DNA of 64,000 nucleotides from JACDAN01 sp963721345 (lineage in GTDB: Bacteria > Actinomycetota > Thermoleophilia > Gaiellales > Gaiellaceae): positions 310,001-374,000 of the forward strand of contig CAVRIT010000001.1 of the NCBI GenBank assembly GCA_963721345.1, read 5' to 3'. The notes beneath the pieces were generated by a model that saw only the letters and a list, made by a program, of their open reading frames with translations, was not told the origin of the DNA and searched no databases. Positions 52,271-60,283 of the stretch are shown here, piece after piece. The translations under genes were made by a program, and so were the position numbers. Each line of letters begins with the position of its first letter. The stretch's first letter is position 1.

Positions 52271-52280
52271 ACGGTACCCT
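52271..52280. promoter_or_regulatory. Shared -10 region between queA and the 52287 gene
   Basis: The palindrome GGTACC (52273-52278) supplies TACCCT toward the right-hand gene (6 nt before GTG 52287) and TACCGT toward queA (9 nt before ATG 52261). Only 25 bases lie between the start codons, so at least one transcript must be leaderless. Confidence 0.5.
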
Positions 52281-52286
52281 TCTGCC

Positions 52287-52749
52287 GTGGATTACAGCGC
52301 CGTCGAGCGGGCGAGAGAGCGGCTGGAGGCAGCCGCCCAGAACAAGACCGAGCCCGGCGACATCCAGGCGGCGCTGGACCGGGCGAGGATCCAGATCGAG
52401 GAGCTCGCGGGGCTTGCGGCGCAGCTCGAATCGTCCCTGCCCGGCGAAGGTCGGCGAGGCGGTCCAGGAGGGCATCCGCGCCGAGGCGCTGCCGGTCGCT
52501 CGCCAGCTCGCGGAGGTCCGCGGCCTGGCGAACCAGACGATCAGGCGCCTGGAGCGGATCGAAGGCGACAACCTCGCCGAGCGCCACTCGCGCGTCGACG
52601 ATCTTGCGCTGCTCGTCGAGCTCATCACCTCCGGCTGGCAGGGCGTCGACGACCGGCTCGCCCGCATCGAGCGTGGCCTCACCGAAAGCGGCGGCGCGAT
52701 CGTCTACCGCATCGAAGACGCGCAGGACCGCCGCACCTCGACCGGCTAG
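52287..52749 (+). CDS. Hypothetical coiled-coil protein, one frameshift
   Basis: The family is not recognised. GTG 52287 begins VDYSAVERARERLEAAAQNK, and the frame is helical to LAAQLESSLP. Near 52440 an extra C must be dropped to continue as AKVGEAVQEGIRAEALPVAR, then IRRLERIEGDNLAERHSRVD and ELITSGWQGVDDRLARIERG, ending at TAG 52749. About 154 aa, Ala/Leu/Glu/Arg-rich, with heptads throughout and no membrane span or Cys. It is probably co-transcribed with the two propeller genes that follow at 33 bases. Confidence 0.65.
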
Positions 52750-52781
52750 AAACTTCGCCCGCAGCGCGCGACAATCGGAGC

Positions 52782-53654
52782 ATGCGTCTGCTGACTCTCG
52801 TCGTCGCCGCGAGCACCACGCTGACTCTCGCCCCGTTTGCAGCGTCAGGAGCGGATCGAAGCGCTACGGAGCCACAGGGGCGGATCGCCTACTCCGCGAG
52901 GTTCTGGCCGAAGGACTGGCGGATCGTCGACAACTGGGAGGTCTTCTTACTGCAGGTCGGCGACTCGAAATCCGTTCGTCTGACCCGCAATCCGCGCTGC
53001 GACGAGGTTTCCCCGGCGTGGTCCGGTGACGGCCGGTGGATCGCGTTCGCGTGCGGCTGGGGGCCCTCCGCCGGAATCTCAGTCATCCGCAGCGACGGAA
53101 GCCGGCGTCGCAGCGTGGTCCGGCTGCCGAACCGACGACCCGAGGGCGTTGCCTGGAGCGCGGACGACCGCAAGCTCGCGTTCGCTCTCGGCAGCGGGAT
53201 CTGGACCGTGAACGTGGACGGCACAAGCCTCCGCCGCGTCAGCAGAGGAAAGGACGGCTCCCCGACCTGGTCGGGCGACAGCCAGACGATCGTGTTCGAA
53301 CGCGAAGCACGCGGCGTCTATCAGATGAAGGCGAACGGCTCGGACCAGCGCCGGATCGCGGCAGGCGCCTCGAGCCCCACGTGGTCACCCGACGGCAGGA
53401 CGATCGCGTTTCTCAGGAGCGGTTCCATCTGGCTCATGGACGCCGGCGGCACCCACAAGCGTCGGCCGCTCGGTCTTCCCCGGTCCGGTATCTCCAGCGT
53501 TGTCTGGTCACCCGATGGTCGCTACCTCGCGTACGAGCGCTATGAACGCCCCGCGACCCGTGGCGTTCACGTGATCGCGCTCGACGGCACGCAGAGGCGA
53601 CACGTCCTGTGGGCCGCAGATCCCCCATTGGGCTACGCCTGGGGGCCGAGCTAG
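52782..53654 (+). CDS. Secreted TolB-like beta-propeller protein, copy 1
   Basis: The 290-aa protein has a signal peptide (residues 1-23) and five or six WD40-like/PD40 blades typical of TolB propellers: VSPAWSGDGRWIAFACGW, EGVAWSADDRKLAFALG, GSPTWSGDSQTIVFE, SSPTWSPDGRTIAFLRSG and SSVVWSPDGRYLAYERY. The N-terminal phrase RFWPKDWRIVDNWE recurs in the next gene. No peptidase domain is attached, so it is probably a binding or scaffold protein outside the membrane. Its TAG overlaps the start of copy 2 (TAGTG). Confidence 0.85.
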   Translation: MRLLTLVVAASTTLTLAPFAASGADRSATEPQGRIAYSARFWPKDWRIVDNWEVFLLQVGDSKSVRLTRNPRCDEVSPAWSGDGRWIAFACGWGPSAGISVIRSDGSRRRSVVRLPNRRPEGVAWSADDRKLAFALGSGIWTVNVDGTSLRRVSRGKDGSPTWSGDSQTIVFEREARGVYQMKANGSDQRRIAAGASSPTWSPDGRTIAFLRSGSIWLMDAGGTHKRRPLGLPRSGISSVVWSPDGRYLAYERYERPATRGVHVIALDGTQRRHVLWAADPPLGYAWGPS

Positions 53655-54523
53655 TGCGGCGCCTGACGCTCAGCATCCTGATCGCAGCCCTGGGTCTCGC
53701 GCCGTCCGCAGCGTCGGCGCCGAGCCGCGCGCTCGCCCCGCCGGAGGGGCGGGTCGCCTACGCGCCCAGGGTCTTCCCGAAGGACCAGCGGATTGTCGAC
53801 AACTGGGAGATCTACACCGTGAGCGCCGAGGGAGGAAGAAGCCTCAACCTCACGCGAAGTGGAGACTGCCACGAAGGCGACCCCGCATGGTCGCACGACG
53901 GTCGATGGATCGCTTTCGCGTGCCTCAGTGGGCGACGCACGGGCGTTGTCGTCATGAGCCGCGACCGACGCTCTATCCACACGATTCTCGAGCTCCGAAG
54001 GGGAATGGCCCGCGACCTCGCATGGTCGCCGGACGACCGTCAACTGGCCTTCGCCGGAGGTGGGATAAAGGTCATCAACGCGGACGGAAGCGGTCTGCGC
54101 CGCCTGACTCGCGGCCCCGACGCCTCACCGAGCTGGTCCCCGGACGGCCGGACGATCGTGTTCGGCCGACGGGGGCACGTCTTCCGGATGCGAGCGGACG
54201 GAACGGCGCTCCGTCGCGTCGGACGCGGCGGGAATCCGGCGCTCTCGCCCGACGGCCGCACGATCGCCTTCCTGGGGGACGGCGGCGCCGTGTGGCTGAT
54301 GGACGCCGACGGCGACCGGCGGCGGCGGTTGCGGGGTTCCGGCGATGGCAACTTCGATCTGGCGTGGTCTCCCGACGGCCGCCACCTGGCCTACCAGTAT
54401 CAGGCCCGCGAGCTTTACGTCATCCGGCGTGACGGCACCGCCCGGCGCCATCTGCCCACGTACAGCGCGGACTTCACCGGGCTGGATTGGGGACCCGACC
54501 TGCCTAGCTCAGCCCGAGGATGA
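53654..54523 (+). CDS. Secreted TolB-like beta-propeller protein, copy 2
   Basis: This tandem paralogue of the preceding gene (289 aa) has the same layout: signal peptide (residues 1-22), RVFPKDQRIVDNWEIYTV, then blades GDPAWSHDGRWIAFACLS, RDLAWSPDDRQLAFAGGG, ASPSWSPDGRTIVFGRRG, NPALSPDGRTIAFLGDG and FDLAWSPDGRHLAYQYQ. GTG 53654 overlaps the previous stop, so translation is coupled. The last 20 bases overlap the end of the convergent prenyltransferase gene. Function unknown. Confidence 0.85.
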   Translation: MRRLTLSILIAALGLAPSAASAPSRALAPPEGRVAYAPRVFPKDQRIVDNWEIYTVSAEGGRSLNLTRSGDCHEGDPAWSHDGRWIAFACLSGRRTGVVVMSRDRRSIHTILELRRGMARDLAWSPDDRQLAFAGGGIKVINADGSGLRRLTRGPDASPSWSPDGRTIVFGRRGHVFRMRADGTALRRVGRGGNPALSPDGRTIAFLGDGGAVWLMDADGDRRRRLRGSGDGNFDLAWSPDGRHLAYQYQARELYVIRRDGTARRHLPTYSADFTGLDWGPDLPSSARG

Positions 54524-55346
54524 GCGCCGACGTCGCGGCCCACGCGGCGACTGTCGCGAGGATCGGGACGTCGGTGAGCAGGACGCGCTCCGGCTCCTCG
54601 CCGAGGTCTTCCCGGTGCATCAGCAGCAGGTAGCGGAAGAGCCCGAAGACGACGAACGGGATCGTCGCCATCATCGCCGAGCCCTCGCGCGCCTCGAACG
54701 TGTAGAGCGAGTACGCCACGATCGTGCAGGCGGCCACCACCGACACGAGCTGGTCGACGAGCGGCAGCGAGTAGCCGTCGAGCACCGGCCGGCCCAGGCC
54801 CGCCGACACGAGCTCGCCGCGGCGCTTCGCCAGCGCGAGGAAGAGTGCGAGTAGCGCCGTGCAGACGATCAGCCAGGGCGAGATCCGCACGTCGACGGCC
54901 TCCGCCCCGGCCGCTGCCCGGATCACGAACAGCCCTGCGATCGCAATCACGTCCACCAGCACGAGATGCTTCAGCCGCAGGCTGTAAGCCGCCTGCAACG
55001 CCAGGAACCCGGCCATGTACGTCAGCGACGCCCAGCCGAGCACTGCGGTGATCCCGAGGGCGACGACGGCCAGCAATGCCGCAGCGCCGAGCGCGAGCCG
55101 CGTCGCGAGCGCTCCGCTCGCCACGGGCCTCGAGCGCTTCTGCGCGTGGCCGCGATCCTGCTCCGCGTCGAGGACGTCGTTGAAGAGGTACGCAGCGCTC
55201 GAGCCCGCGCAGTACGCGACGAAGACGGCAACCGCTGCAGCCCACTTGCGCGGCTCGTCGAACTCCGCCGCGAAGAGGATCCCCGCAAAGACCAGCAGGT
55301 TCTTCGACCACTGCTGCGGCCGCAGCGCGGCCGCCAGGGCCGTCAA
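54504..55346 (-). CDS. UbiA-family prenyltransferase (decaprenyl-phosphate phosphoribosyltransferase-like)
   Basis: This polytopic membrane enzyme of about 280 aa has the two Asp-rich UbiA motifs, FNDVLDAEQDRGHAQKRSRP near residue 56 and LKHLVLVDVIAIAGLFVIRA. The start LRPQQWSKNLLVFAGI is typical of the branch that includes mycobacterial DPPR synthase of arabinan precursor synthesis. The exact substrate is inference. The start TTG 55346 overlaps the histidine-kinase stop (TTGA); a longer version from GTG 55382 is possible. It follows the two-component genes in one run. Confidence 0.85.
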   Translation of the reverse strand: MTALAAALRPQQWSKNLLVFAGILFAAEFDEPRKWAAAVAVFVAYCAGSSAAYLFNDVLDAEQDRGHAQKRSRPVASGALATRLALGAAALLAVVALGITAVLGWASLTYMAGFLALQAAYSLRLKHLVLVDVIAIAGLFVIRAAAGAEAVDVRISPWLIVCTALLALFLALAKRRGELVSAGLGRPVLDGYSLPLVDQLVSVVAACTIVAYSLYTFEAREGSAMMATIPFVVFGLFRYLLLMHREDLGEEPERVLLTDVPILATVAAWAATSALILGLS

Positions 55347-56750
55347 CGGGCGGGCGCCGCCGGGAGCACGAGCTTGAAGCACGTCCCGCGACCAGGCTCC
55401 GAGTCCAGGACGATGTGACCGCCGTGCGCGCCCGCGAGCTCCCGTGCGATCGCGAGCCCGAGCCCGGTTCCACCGCCGTCGCGCGACCAGAACGGCCGGA
55501 AGATCCGCTCCTGCTCGTCCTCCGGGATCCCTGGCCCCGTGTCCTGCACCGCGACCGAGACGTTGCCGTTCTCCTGGTCGAGCGCAAGCTCGACCCGGCC
55601 GCCGTCAGGTGTCCAGCGAAACGCGTTCGCCAGCAGGTTGGAGATGATCTGGAGCACGCGGTCACCGTCGGCGATGATCACGGGCCGCGCGGCGATCTCC
55701 TGCTGGTAGTCGATGTCGCGACGTCGGGCCTCCTCGGCGAAGGCCTTGTACGCGCGCTCCAGCAGCCGCTCCATGTCGACCTCTTCCCGGCGCAGGGTGA
55801 AACGACGCGTGTCGAGCTTCGCGAGGTCGAGCACGTCGCCGACGAGGCGCTCGAGCCTCGCCGCCTCGTTCGCGATCACACCCAGCGACTCGGCGCGCGA
55901 CGCCTCGTCGTCCGCGACCCCCTCGCGCAGCGCCTCGACATGGCCGCGAATCGCGGTGAGCGGCGTTCGGAGCTCGTGCGAGACGGTCATGAGGAAGTTG
56001 CGCTCGAGCTCCTCCGCCTCCTGAAGCCGGTGCGCCATCTGGCCGAACCGGGCCGAGAGGTGCCCGATCTCGTCGCGGCTCGTCACCTCCGGCACCTCCA
56101 CGTCGTAGTGCCCCTCCGCGATCTCGTCGGCCGCGGCGGCCAGCGCCTCGACCGGCTTCGTGATCCGCCGGCTGAGATACCAGGACAGTGCGCCGGCGAC
56201 GAGGATCCCGCCGATGCCCGCGATCGCGAGCCGCTCGATCAGCGTCTGCCAGCGCTCTCGGAGCTCGGCTTTCGGCTTCGCCACGACCAGCGCCCCGAAG
56301 TACGGCTGTCGAGGGCCGAGTCTCAGCGGCGAGGAGACGGCGAGGTACTCGCGTGTCGGCGCCCGGAGGCGTGAATTCGAACGTGCGGACGGTCCCGTCG
56401 CTTGGGCCGTTCCAGGGAACTCCGTCTCGTTCCAGCGTCCCGAGCCCCGACCGATCGAAGTAGAAGACCCGCTCGCCCGCGTAGTAGAGCTGGCTGCCGC
56501 TTGCCTGCTCGAGCCGTCGCGTGGCGCGCTCGAGCCGCCTGAGGTTCTGCTCGGGCTCGTCGACCGCCTGCCTCGCCTGCTCGGCGTACAGCGCAGTCAG
56601 GCCGCGAGCCTCGCGGCGAAGCTCCGCGACGAGACGGTCCTCGGTGTAGTCCTGGAAGAGACCGATCGAGAAGATCGTCGAGATGAGGCTGGCCAGGGCC
56701 GCGCCCGCCAGGAACAGGGCCGGCAGCCTGAAGCGCAGCGACCTGAACAT
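55343..56750 (-). CDS. Sensor histidine kinase, one frameshift
   Basis: This is the membrane sensor paired with the OmpR-type regulator upstream. Order: membrane helix 1 (residues about 8-30), extracytoplasmic sensor (to about 165), helix 2 (GIGGILVAGALSWYLSRRIT), HAMP (KPVEALAAAADEIAEGHYDV), HisKA with FLMTVSHELRTPLTAIRGHV (phospho-His), and HATPase with ISNLLANAFRWTPDGG, DTGPGIPEDEQERIF and GGGTGLGLAIARELAGAHGG. The sensor and kinase parts lie in different frames joined near 56361; dropping one base gives TREYLAVSSPLRLG. ATG 56750 lies 6 bases after the regulator stop. Confidence 0.9.
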
Positions 56751-56756
56751 GAGGGG

Positions 56757-57476
56757 TTAGGCGCTGACCGTGTCTTTCGAGGCGTCCTTCGCCGGCGACG
56801 CCTTGTAGCCGACGCCCCAGACGGTGACGATCGGCGAGGCATCCTCGAGCTTGCGCCTGAGCTGCCGGACGTGGACGTCGACGGTACGGGTGTCGCCCGC
56901 GAAGGTGTAGCCCCAGACCCGTTCGAGCAGCTGGTCCCGGGTAAGGACAAGTCCGTTGTGGTCGAGGAGCTCCCAGAGGAGATCGAACTCCTTCGGCGCG
57001 AGCTGGACGTCCTCGCCGTTGACCTTCACCTCGCGGCGTCCCGCATCGACCAGTAGGTCGCCGTGCCGGATCTGGGTCGTCATCGCCTCGCGGCGTTCCG
57101 GCGTCGAGCGCCGGAGGATCGACTTCACGCGTGCGACGAGCTCGCGCGGGTTGAACGGCTTGGTCAGGTAGTCGTCGGCGCCGACCTCCAGCCCGACGAT
57201 CTTGTCGACGTCTTCGTCCCGCGCCGTCAGCATCAGGATCGGGACGTCAGACTTCTGCCGCACTCGGCGACAGACTTCGATGCCGTCCATGTCGGGCAGC
57301 ATCAGGTCGAGCACGATCAGGGACGGCGACGCGGCCTCCGCTTTCGCGAGCGCGTCGCGGCCGTTCGGCGCGACCTGCACCTCGTACCCGGCGTTCCGGA
57401 GGTACATCGCGACGAACGAGGCGATCGACGCCTCGTCCTCCACGACCAGGACCGTTTGCGCGTCGGCTGAAGCCAT
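56757..57476 (-). CDS. OmpR-family response regulator
   Basis: This intact receiver shows VLVVEDEASIASFVAMYL, phospho-Asp in LIVLDLMLPDMDGIE, ILMLTARDED (Thr) and YLTKPFNPRELVARVK (Lys). The winged helix follows (VQLAPKEFDLLWELLDHNG, LVLTRDQLLERVWGYTFAGD, VDVHVRQLRRKLED, VWGVGYKA). About 239 aa. ATG 57476 with GGTGAG upstream is chosen; GTG 57485 is the alternative. It is followed directly by its cognate kinase. Contrast with the degenerate regulator at 42075. Confidence 0.93.
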   Translation of the reverse strand: MASADAQTVLVVEDEASIASFVAMYLRNAGYEVQVAPNGRDALAKAEAASPSLIVLDLMLPDMDGIEVCRRVRQKSDVPILMLTARDEDVDKIVGLEVGADDYLTKPFNPRELVARVKSILRRSTPERREAMTTQIRHGDLLVDAGRREVKVNGEDVQLAPKEFDLLWELLDHNGLVLTRDQLLERVWGYTFAGDTRTVDVHVRQLRRKLEDASPIVTVWGVGYKASPAKDASKDTVSA

Positions 57477-57501
57477 CGCGCTCACCAGGATGCCAGAACG
57501 C

Positions 57502-58011
57502 CTATTCGGCAGGCGGCGCGGCCAGCTCGAACCGCGTCCGCGCGTTGGGCAGCGTCGGATGGTCGACGCCGTTCAGGGAGTACGTCCCGTCGTAGAAAAT
57601 GCCGCCGTCGGGATCGCCGAAGCCGTCCATCCAGCCCTCGCCGATGCCAACCGCCGAGAAGTTGATGCCCTTGCCGGAGATCCTGACGGTGAAGCGGCGG
57701 TCGTCGGCGATCCGGATCCGGATCCCGCGGCCCGTGTAAATCGTCGTCCGCCCGTTGACTGCGCGCGAGTCCCAGCCGCGCACCACCACCATCGTCGTCC
57801 CCGCGAGCGAATCGGTGACGGTGACCGACCCTTTCGCCAGCCGCCCGATGACGCTGCCCTTCATGCGAAGCTGAATCATCGCCCGCCCGTCGCGCACCGA
57901 CAGCGTTCCCTCCTCGACCGGTGGGTGAGGACGGCCGTCGGCAGCCGTCGCCGCGCCGACGACGATCGTCGCAGCGAGGACGGAAAGCAGCAGGAGTTTT
58001 GCGAGCCGCAC
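57502..58011 (-). CDS. Secreted hypothetical protein
   Basis: The family is not recognised. The protein has 169 aa with a clear signal peptide (MRLAKLLLLSVLAATIVVGA, cleavage near ATAADG). The mature part is beta-rich and soluble: GTLSVRDGRAMIQLRMKGSV, LAGTTMVVVRGWD, IYTGRGIRIRIADDRRFTVR and GWMDGFGDPDGGIFYDGTYS. No Cys or lipobox. The start is GTG 58011. It lies upstream of the regulator/kinase pair on the same strand (25-34 base gap), so it may be co-transcribed with them and could be an accessory sensor; this rests on position only. Confidence 0.72.
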   Translation of the reverse strand: MRLAKLLLLSVLAATIVVGAATAADGRPHPPVEEGTLSVRDGRAMIQLRMKGSVIGRLAKGSVTVTDSLAGTTMVVVRGWDSRAVNGRTTIYTGRGIRIRIADDRRFTVRISGKGINFSAVGIGEGWMDGFGDPDGGIFYDGTYSLNGVDHPTLPNARTRFELAAPPAE

Positions 58012-58078
58012 GAATTGAGTATCGCCTCTCGCGGTATAGCTTCGTTGAGGTATTTGTAAGTAAAGGGTTTAGGACGGC

Positions 58079-59275
58079 GTGGACGAGCTGACGACATTCG
58101 GGACGATCGTCCTCGTCGTTTCCGGCGGGTTGCTTCTCGCACTCGTCGCAACGAAGCTGAACGAGCGCTTCCCGGTGCCGGAGCCGGCGGTGTTCCTGCT
58201 GCTCGCGGCAGCCGCCTCCGACCTCTTCCCCGAGCTCGGCGAGCGCCTCTCGATCAGGGAGGTGGAGCGCATCGGCGTCGTCGCGCTGATCGTGATCCTC
58301 TTCAACGGCGGGACGCTGGTCGGCCTGCGGCGATTCCGGGTCGCCGCGGTCCCGATCGCGACGCTCGGCGTGCTCGGGACCTTCGGGACGGCCGCCGTCA
58401 TCGCGGTCGCCGCGCACTACGTGTTCGACTTCTCGTGGACCGTGGCCGGGATCCTCGGCGCGGCGCTCGCTCCCACCGATCCGGCGGTGATGTTCTCCGT
58501 GCTCGGGGACAAGGAGATCCGCGGGCGGGCGGGGACGATCCTCGAGGGCGAGTCCGGGGTGAACGACCCGGTGGGCATCGCGCTGATGATCGGGATGATC
58601 GAGCTCGCCCAGGACGCCGACGCGTCGTTCTGGATCGTCGTCGAGGAGTTCACGCTCGAGATGAGCATCGGCCTCGCCGTCGGGATCATCGGCGCGATCG
58701 GGGTGCGCCGCCTGCTGCAGTTCCCGCTCCCGAGTCCGAGCCTCTACCCGCTCAGGACGCTCGCCGCGGCAGGGGTCATCTACGGAATCGCGTCGACGCT
58801 GCACGGGTCGGGCTTCCTCGCGGTCTTCGTCGCCGGCGTCGCGCTGGGAGACGAACGGGTGCCGTTCCGCGACGAGATCGAGCGCTTCCACACCTCGCTG
58901 GCGAGCCTCGCCGAGGTCGTCGTCTTCGCCGCGCTGGGATTGACGATCGACCTCACCGAGCTCCTGACGAGCTCGCGGCTGCTCGAGGGTCTCGTGATCG
59001 CTGCGATCCTCGTCTTCGTCGCGCGGCCGCTGGCCGTCGGGCCGCTGCTGCTTCCGGTGCGCATGCGCCGAAACGAGCGGCTCTTCGTGATCTGGGCGGG
59101 GTTACGCGGCGCTGTGCCGATCCTGCTGGCCGCCTTCGCGCTGCTCGCGGGAGTGACCGATGCCGACCGGATCTACGAGATCGTCTTCGTCGTCGTGGCG
59201 GTCTCGGTGATCGTCCAGGGCTCGAGCATCCCGTTCGTCGCCAGGCGACTCGGGATCCGCATGCATCAGGTGTAG
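58079..59275 (+). CDS. CPA1-type (NhaP/CvrA-like) cation:proton antiporter
   Basis: This 398-aa membrane exchanger for Na+ or K+ against H+ has 11-12 hydrophobic segments. The ion-binding helix is visible as GAALAPTDPAVMFSVLG and GESGVNDPVGIALM (the ND pair of electroneutral antiporters). The unwound TDP segment and IWAGLRGAVPILLAAFALLA are typical. There is no cytoplasmic TrkA-C domain. GTG 58079 has no SD; TTGAGG (58045-58050), 17 nt, TTTAGG (58068-58073) ends 5 nt before it, suggesting a leaderless transcript. The end overlaps the next convergent gene by 10 bases. Confidence 0.9.
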   Translation: MDELTTFGTIVLVVSGGLLLALVATKLNERFPVPEPAVFLLLAAAASDLFPELGERLSIREVERIGVVALIVILFNGGTLVGLRRFRVAAVPIATLGVLGTFGTAAVIAVAAHYVFDFSWTVAGILGAALAPTDPAVMFSVLGDKEIRGRAGTILEGESGVNDPVGIALMIGMIELAQDADASFWIVVEEFTLEMSIGLAVGIIGAIGVRRLLQFPLPSPSLYPLRTLAAAGVIYGIASTLHGSGFLAVFVAGVALGDERVPFRDEIERFHTSLASLAEVVVFAALGLTIDLTELLTSSRLLEGLVIAAILVFVARPLAVGPLLLPVRMRRNERLFVIWAGLRGAVPILLAAFALLAGVTDADRIYEIVFVVVAVSVIVQGSSIPFVARRLGIRMHQV

Positions 59276-60117
59276 GTGAAGAAGCCCTCGCCGGTCTTCC
59301 GGCCGAGCTTGCCCTCACGCTGCAGCTCGACGAGCCGCTCGGGCGCCGCCATCCGCTCCTCACCGAGCGCTTCGTGGAGCGCCTCCGACGCGTGGACGTG
59401 GATGTCGATACCGACGAGGTCGAGCAGGGCGCACGGCCCCATCGGCCACCCCGCGCCGTTCGTCATGGCCTTGTCGAGATCCTCGGGCGAGACGCCCGCC
59501 TCGTCGAGCACGCGCACGCAGTCGTTGAGCAGCGGGATCAACACGCGGTTGACGATGAAGCCGGGCGTGTCGTTGCAGCGGACCGGCTGCTTGCCGGCTC
59601 GCTCCGCCCAGTCGTAGGCCGCGTCGACGGCCTCGTCCGAGCTCTGCTCCGTCCGAACGATCTCGACGAGCGGCAGCACCGGCGCGGGGTTGAAGAAGTG
59701 CATCCCGATGACGCGCTCCGGCCGCTCCGTCGCCTCCGCGATCTTCGTCACCGACAGGGCCGACGTGTTCGTCGCGAGGATCGCGTCGGGCCGGCAGATC
59801 CGCTCGAGCTCCCGGAACAGCTCCCGCTTGGGCTCCAGCTCCTCGACGATCGCCTCGATCACGAGGTCGCAGTCGGCGAAGTCGTCAAGGCTGGTGCTCA
59901 GCGTGAGCCGGCCGAGCGCCGCGTCCTTGTCGGCCGCGGACATGCGCTCCTTCTCGACCGCCCGCGTCAGGTAGCGGTCGATCGTCGCGCGCGCTCGATC
60001 GTTGAGCTCGTCGGACACTTCGCGCCCCACTGTGTCGTGGCCGGACTGGACGCTGACCTGCGCGATTCCCGCGCCCATCGTCCCCAAGCCCACGACGCCG
60101 ACCTTGCGAATCTCCAC
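59266..60117 (-). CDS. 3-hydroxyacyl-CoA dehydrogenase (3-hydroxybutyryl-CoA type)
   Basis: This NAD(P)-dependent enzyme oxidises 3-hydroxyacyl-CoA to 3-ketoacyl-CoA. It has Rossmann loop KVGVVGLGTMGAGIAQVSVQ, CDLVIEAIVEELEPKRELF, TNTSALSVTKIAEAT, catalytic His in VIGMHFFNPAPVLPLVEIVR and GFIVNRVLIPLLNDCVRVL, then the helical dimerisation domain. 283 aa, complete. GTG 60117 lies 8 nt after TAGGAT (minus strand), so leaderless. The thiolase gene upstream on the same strand supplies the next beta-oxidation or butyrate step. Confidence 0.93.
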   Translation of the reverse strand: MEIRKVGVVGLGTMGAGIAQVSVQSGHDTVGREVSDELNDRARATIDRYLTRAVEKERMSAADKDAALGRLTLSTSLDDFADCDLVIEAIVEELEPKRELFRELERICRPDAILATNTSALSVTKIAEATERPERVIGMHFFNPAPVLPLVEIVRTEQSSDEAVDAAYDWAERAGKQPVRCNDTPGFIVNRVLIPLLNDCVRVLDEAGVSPEDLDKAMTNGAGWPMGPCALLDLVGIDIHVHASEALHEALGEERMAAPERLVELQREGKLGRKTGEGFFTYT

Positions 60118-60125
60118 GGCGCCGG

Positions 60126-60131
60126 ATCCTA
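60126..60131 (-). promoter_or_regulatory. -10 box of the 3-hydroxyacyl-CoA dehydrogenase gene
   Basis: TAGGAT on the minus strand, 8 nt upstream of GTG 60117, fits the TANNNT box and leaderless spacing seen at several other genes here. It implies the gene can be transcribed apart from the thiolase. Confidence 0.45.
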
Positions 60132-60169
60132 TGGAAGAAAGAGTGGCGCTCGCCCGTCTTGAGTCGATG

Positions 60170-60283
60170 AGGAGCAGAACCGTCCTCCTGGCACTGGTCT
60201 TTGCGGCGCTCGTCGCGGTAGCGGTTGTGGGTGCGGCCCTTCAACTTTCCCGCGGCGAGCGACCGGTGCTCTTCGTGAACTAG
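60170..60283 (+). CDS. Possible tiny single-span membrane peptide
   Basis: A 37-aa frame (MRSRTVLLALVFAALVAVAV then VGAALQLSRGERPVLFVN) has a basic start and one good membrane helix. It sits on the plus strand in the 162-base gap between two minus-strand genes. There is no convincing ribosome-binding site; ATG 60131 gives a longer version. It could be chance in GC-rich DNA. Confidence 0.3.
   Translation, partial: RSRTVLLALVFAALVAVAVVGAALQLSRGERPVLFVN

Noticed and set aside
60002..60130. Longer version of the small plus-strand gene starting at 60002
   Set aside because: This part is antisense to the dehydrogenase N-terminus and has a shadow-like composition.
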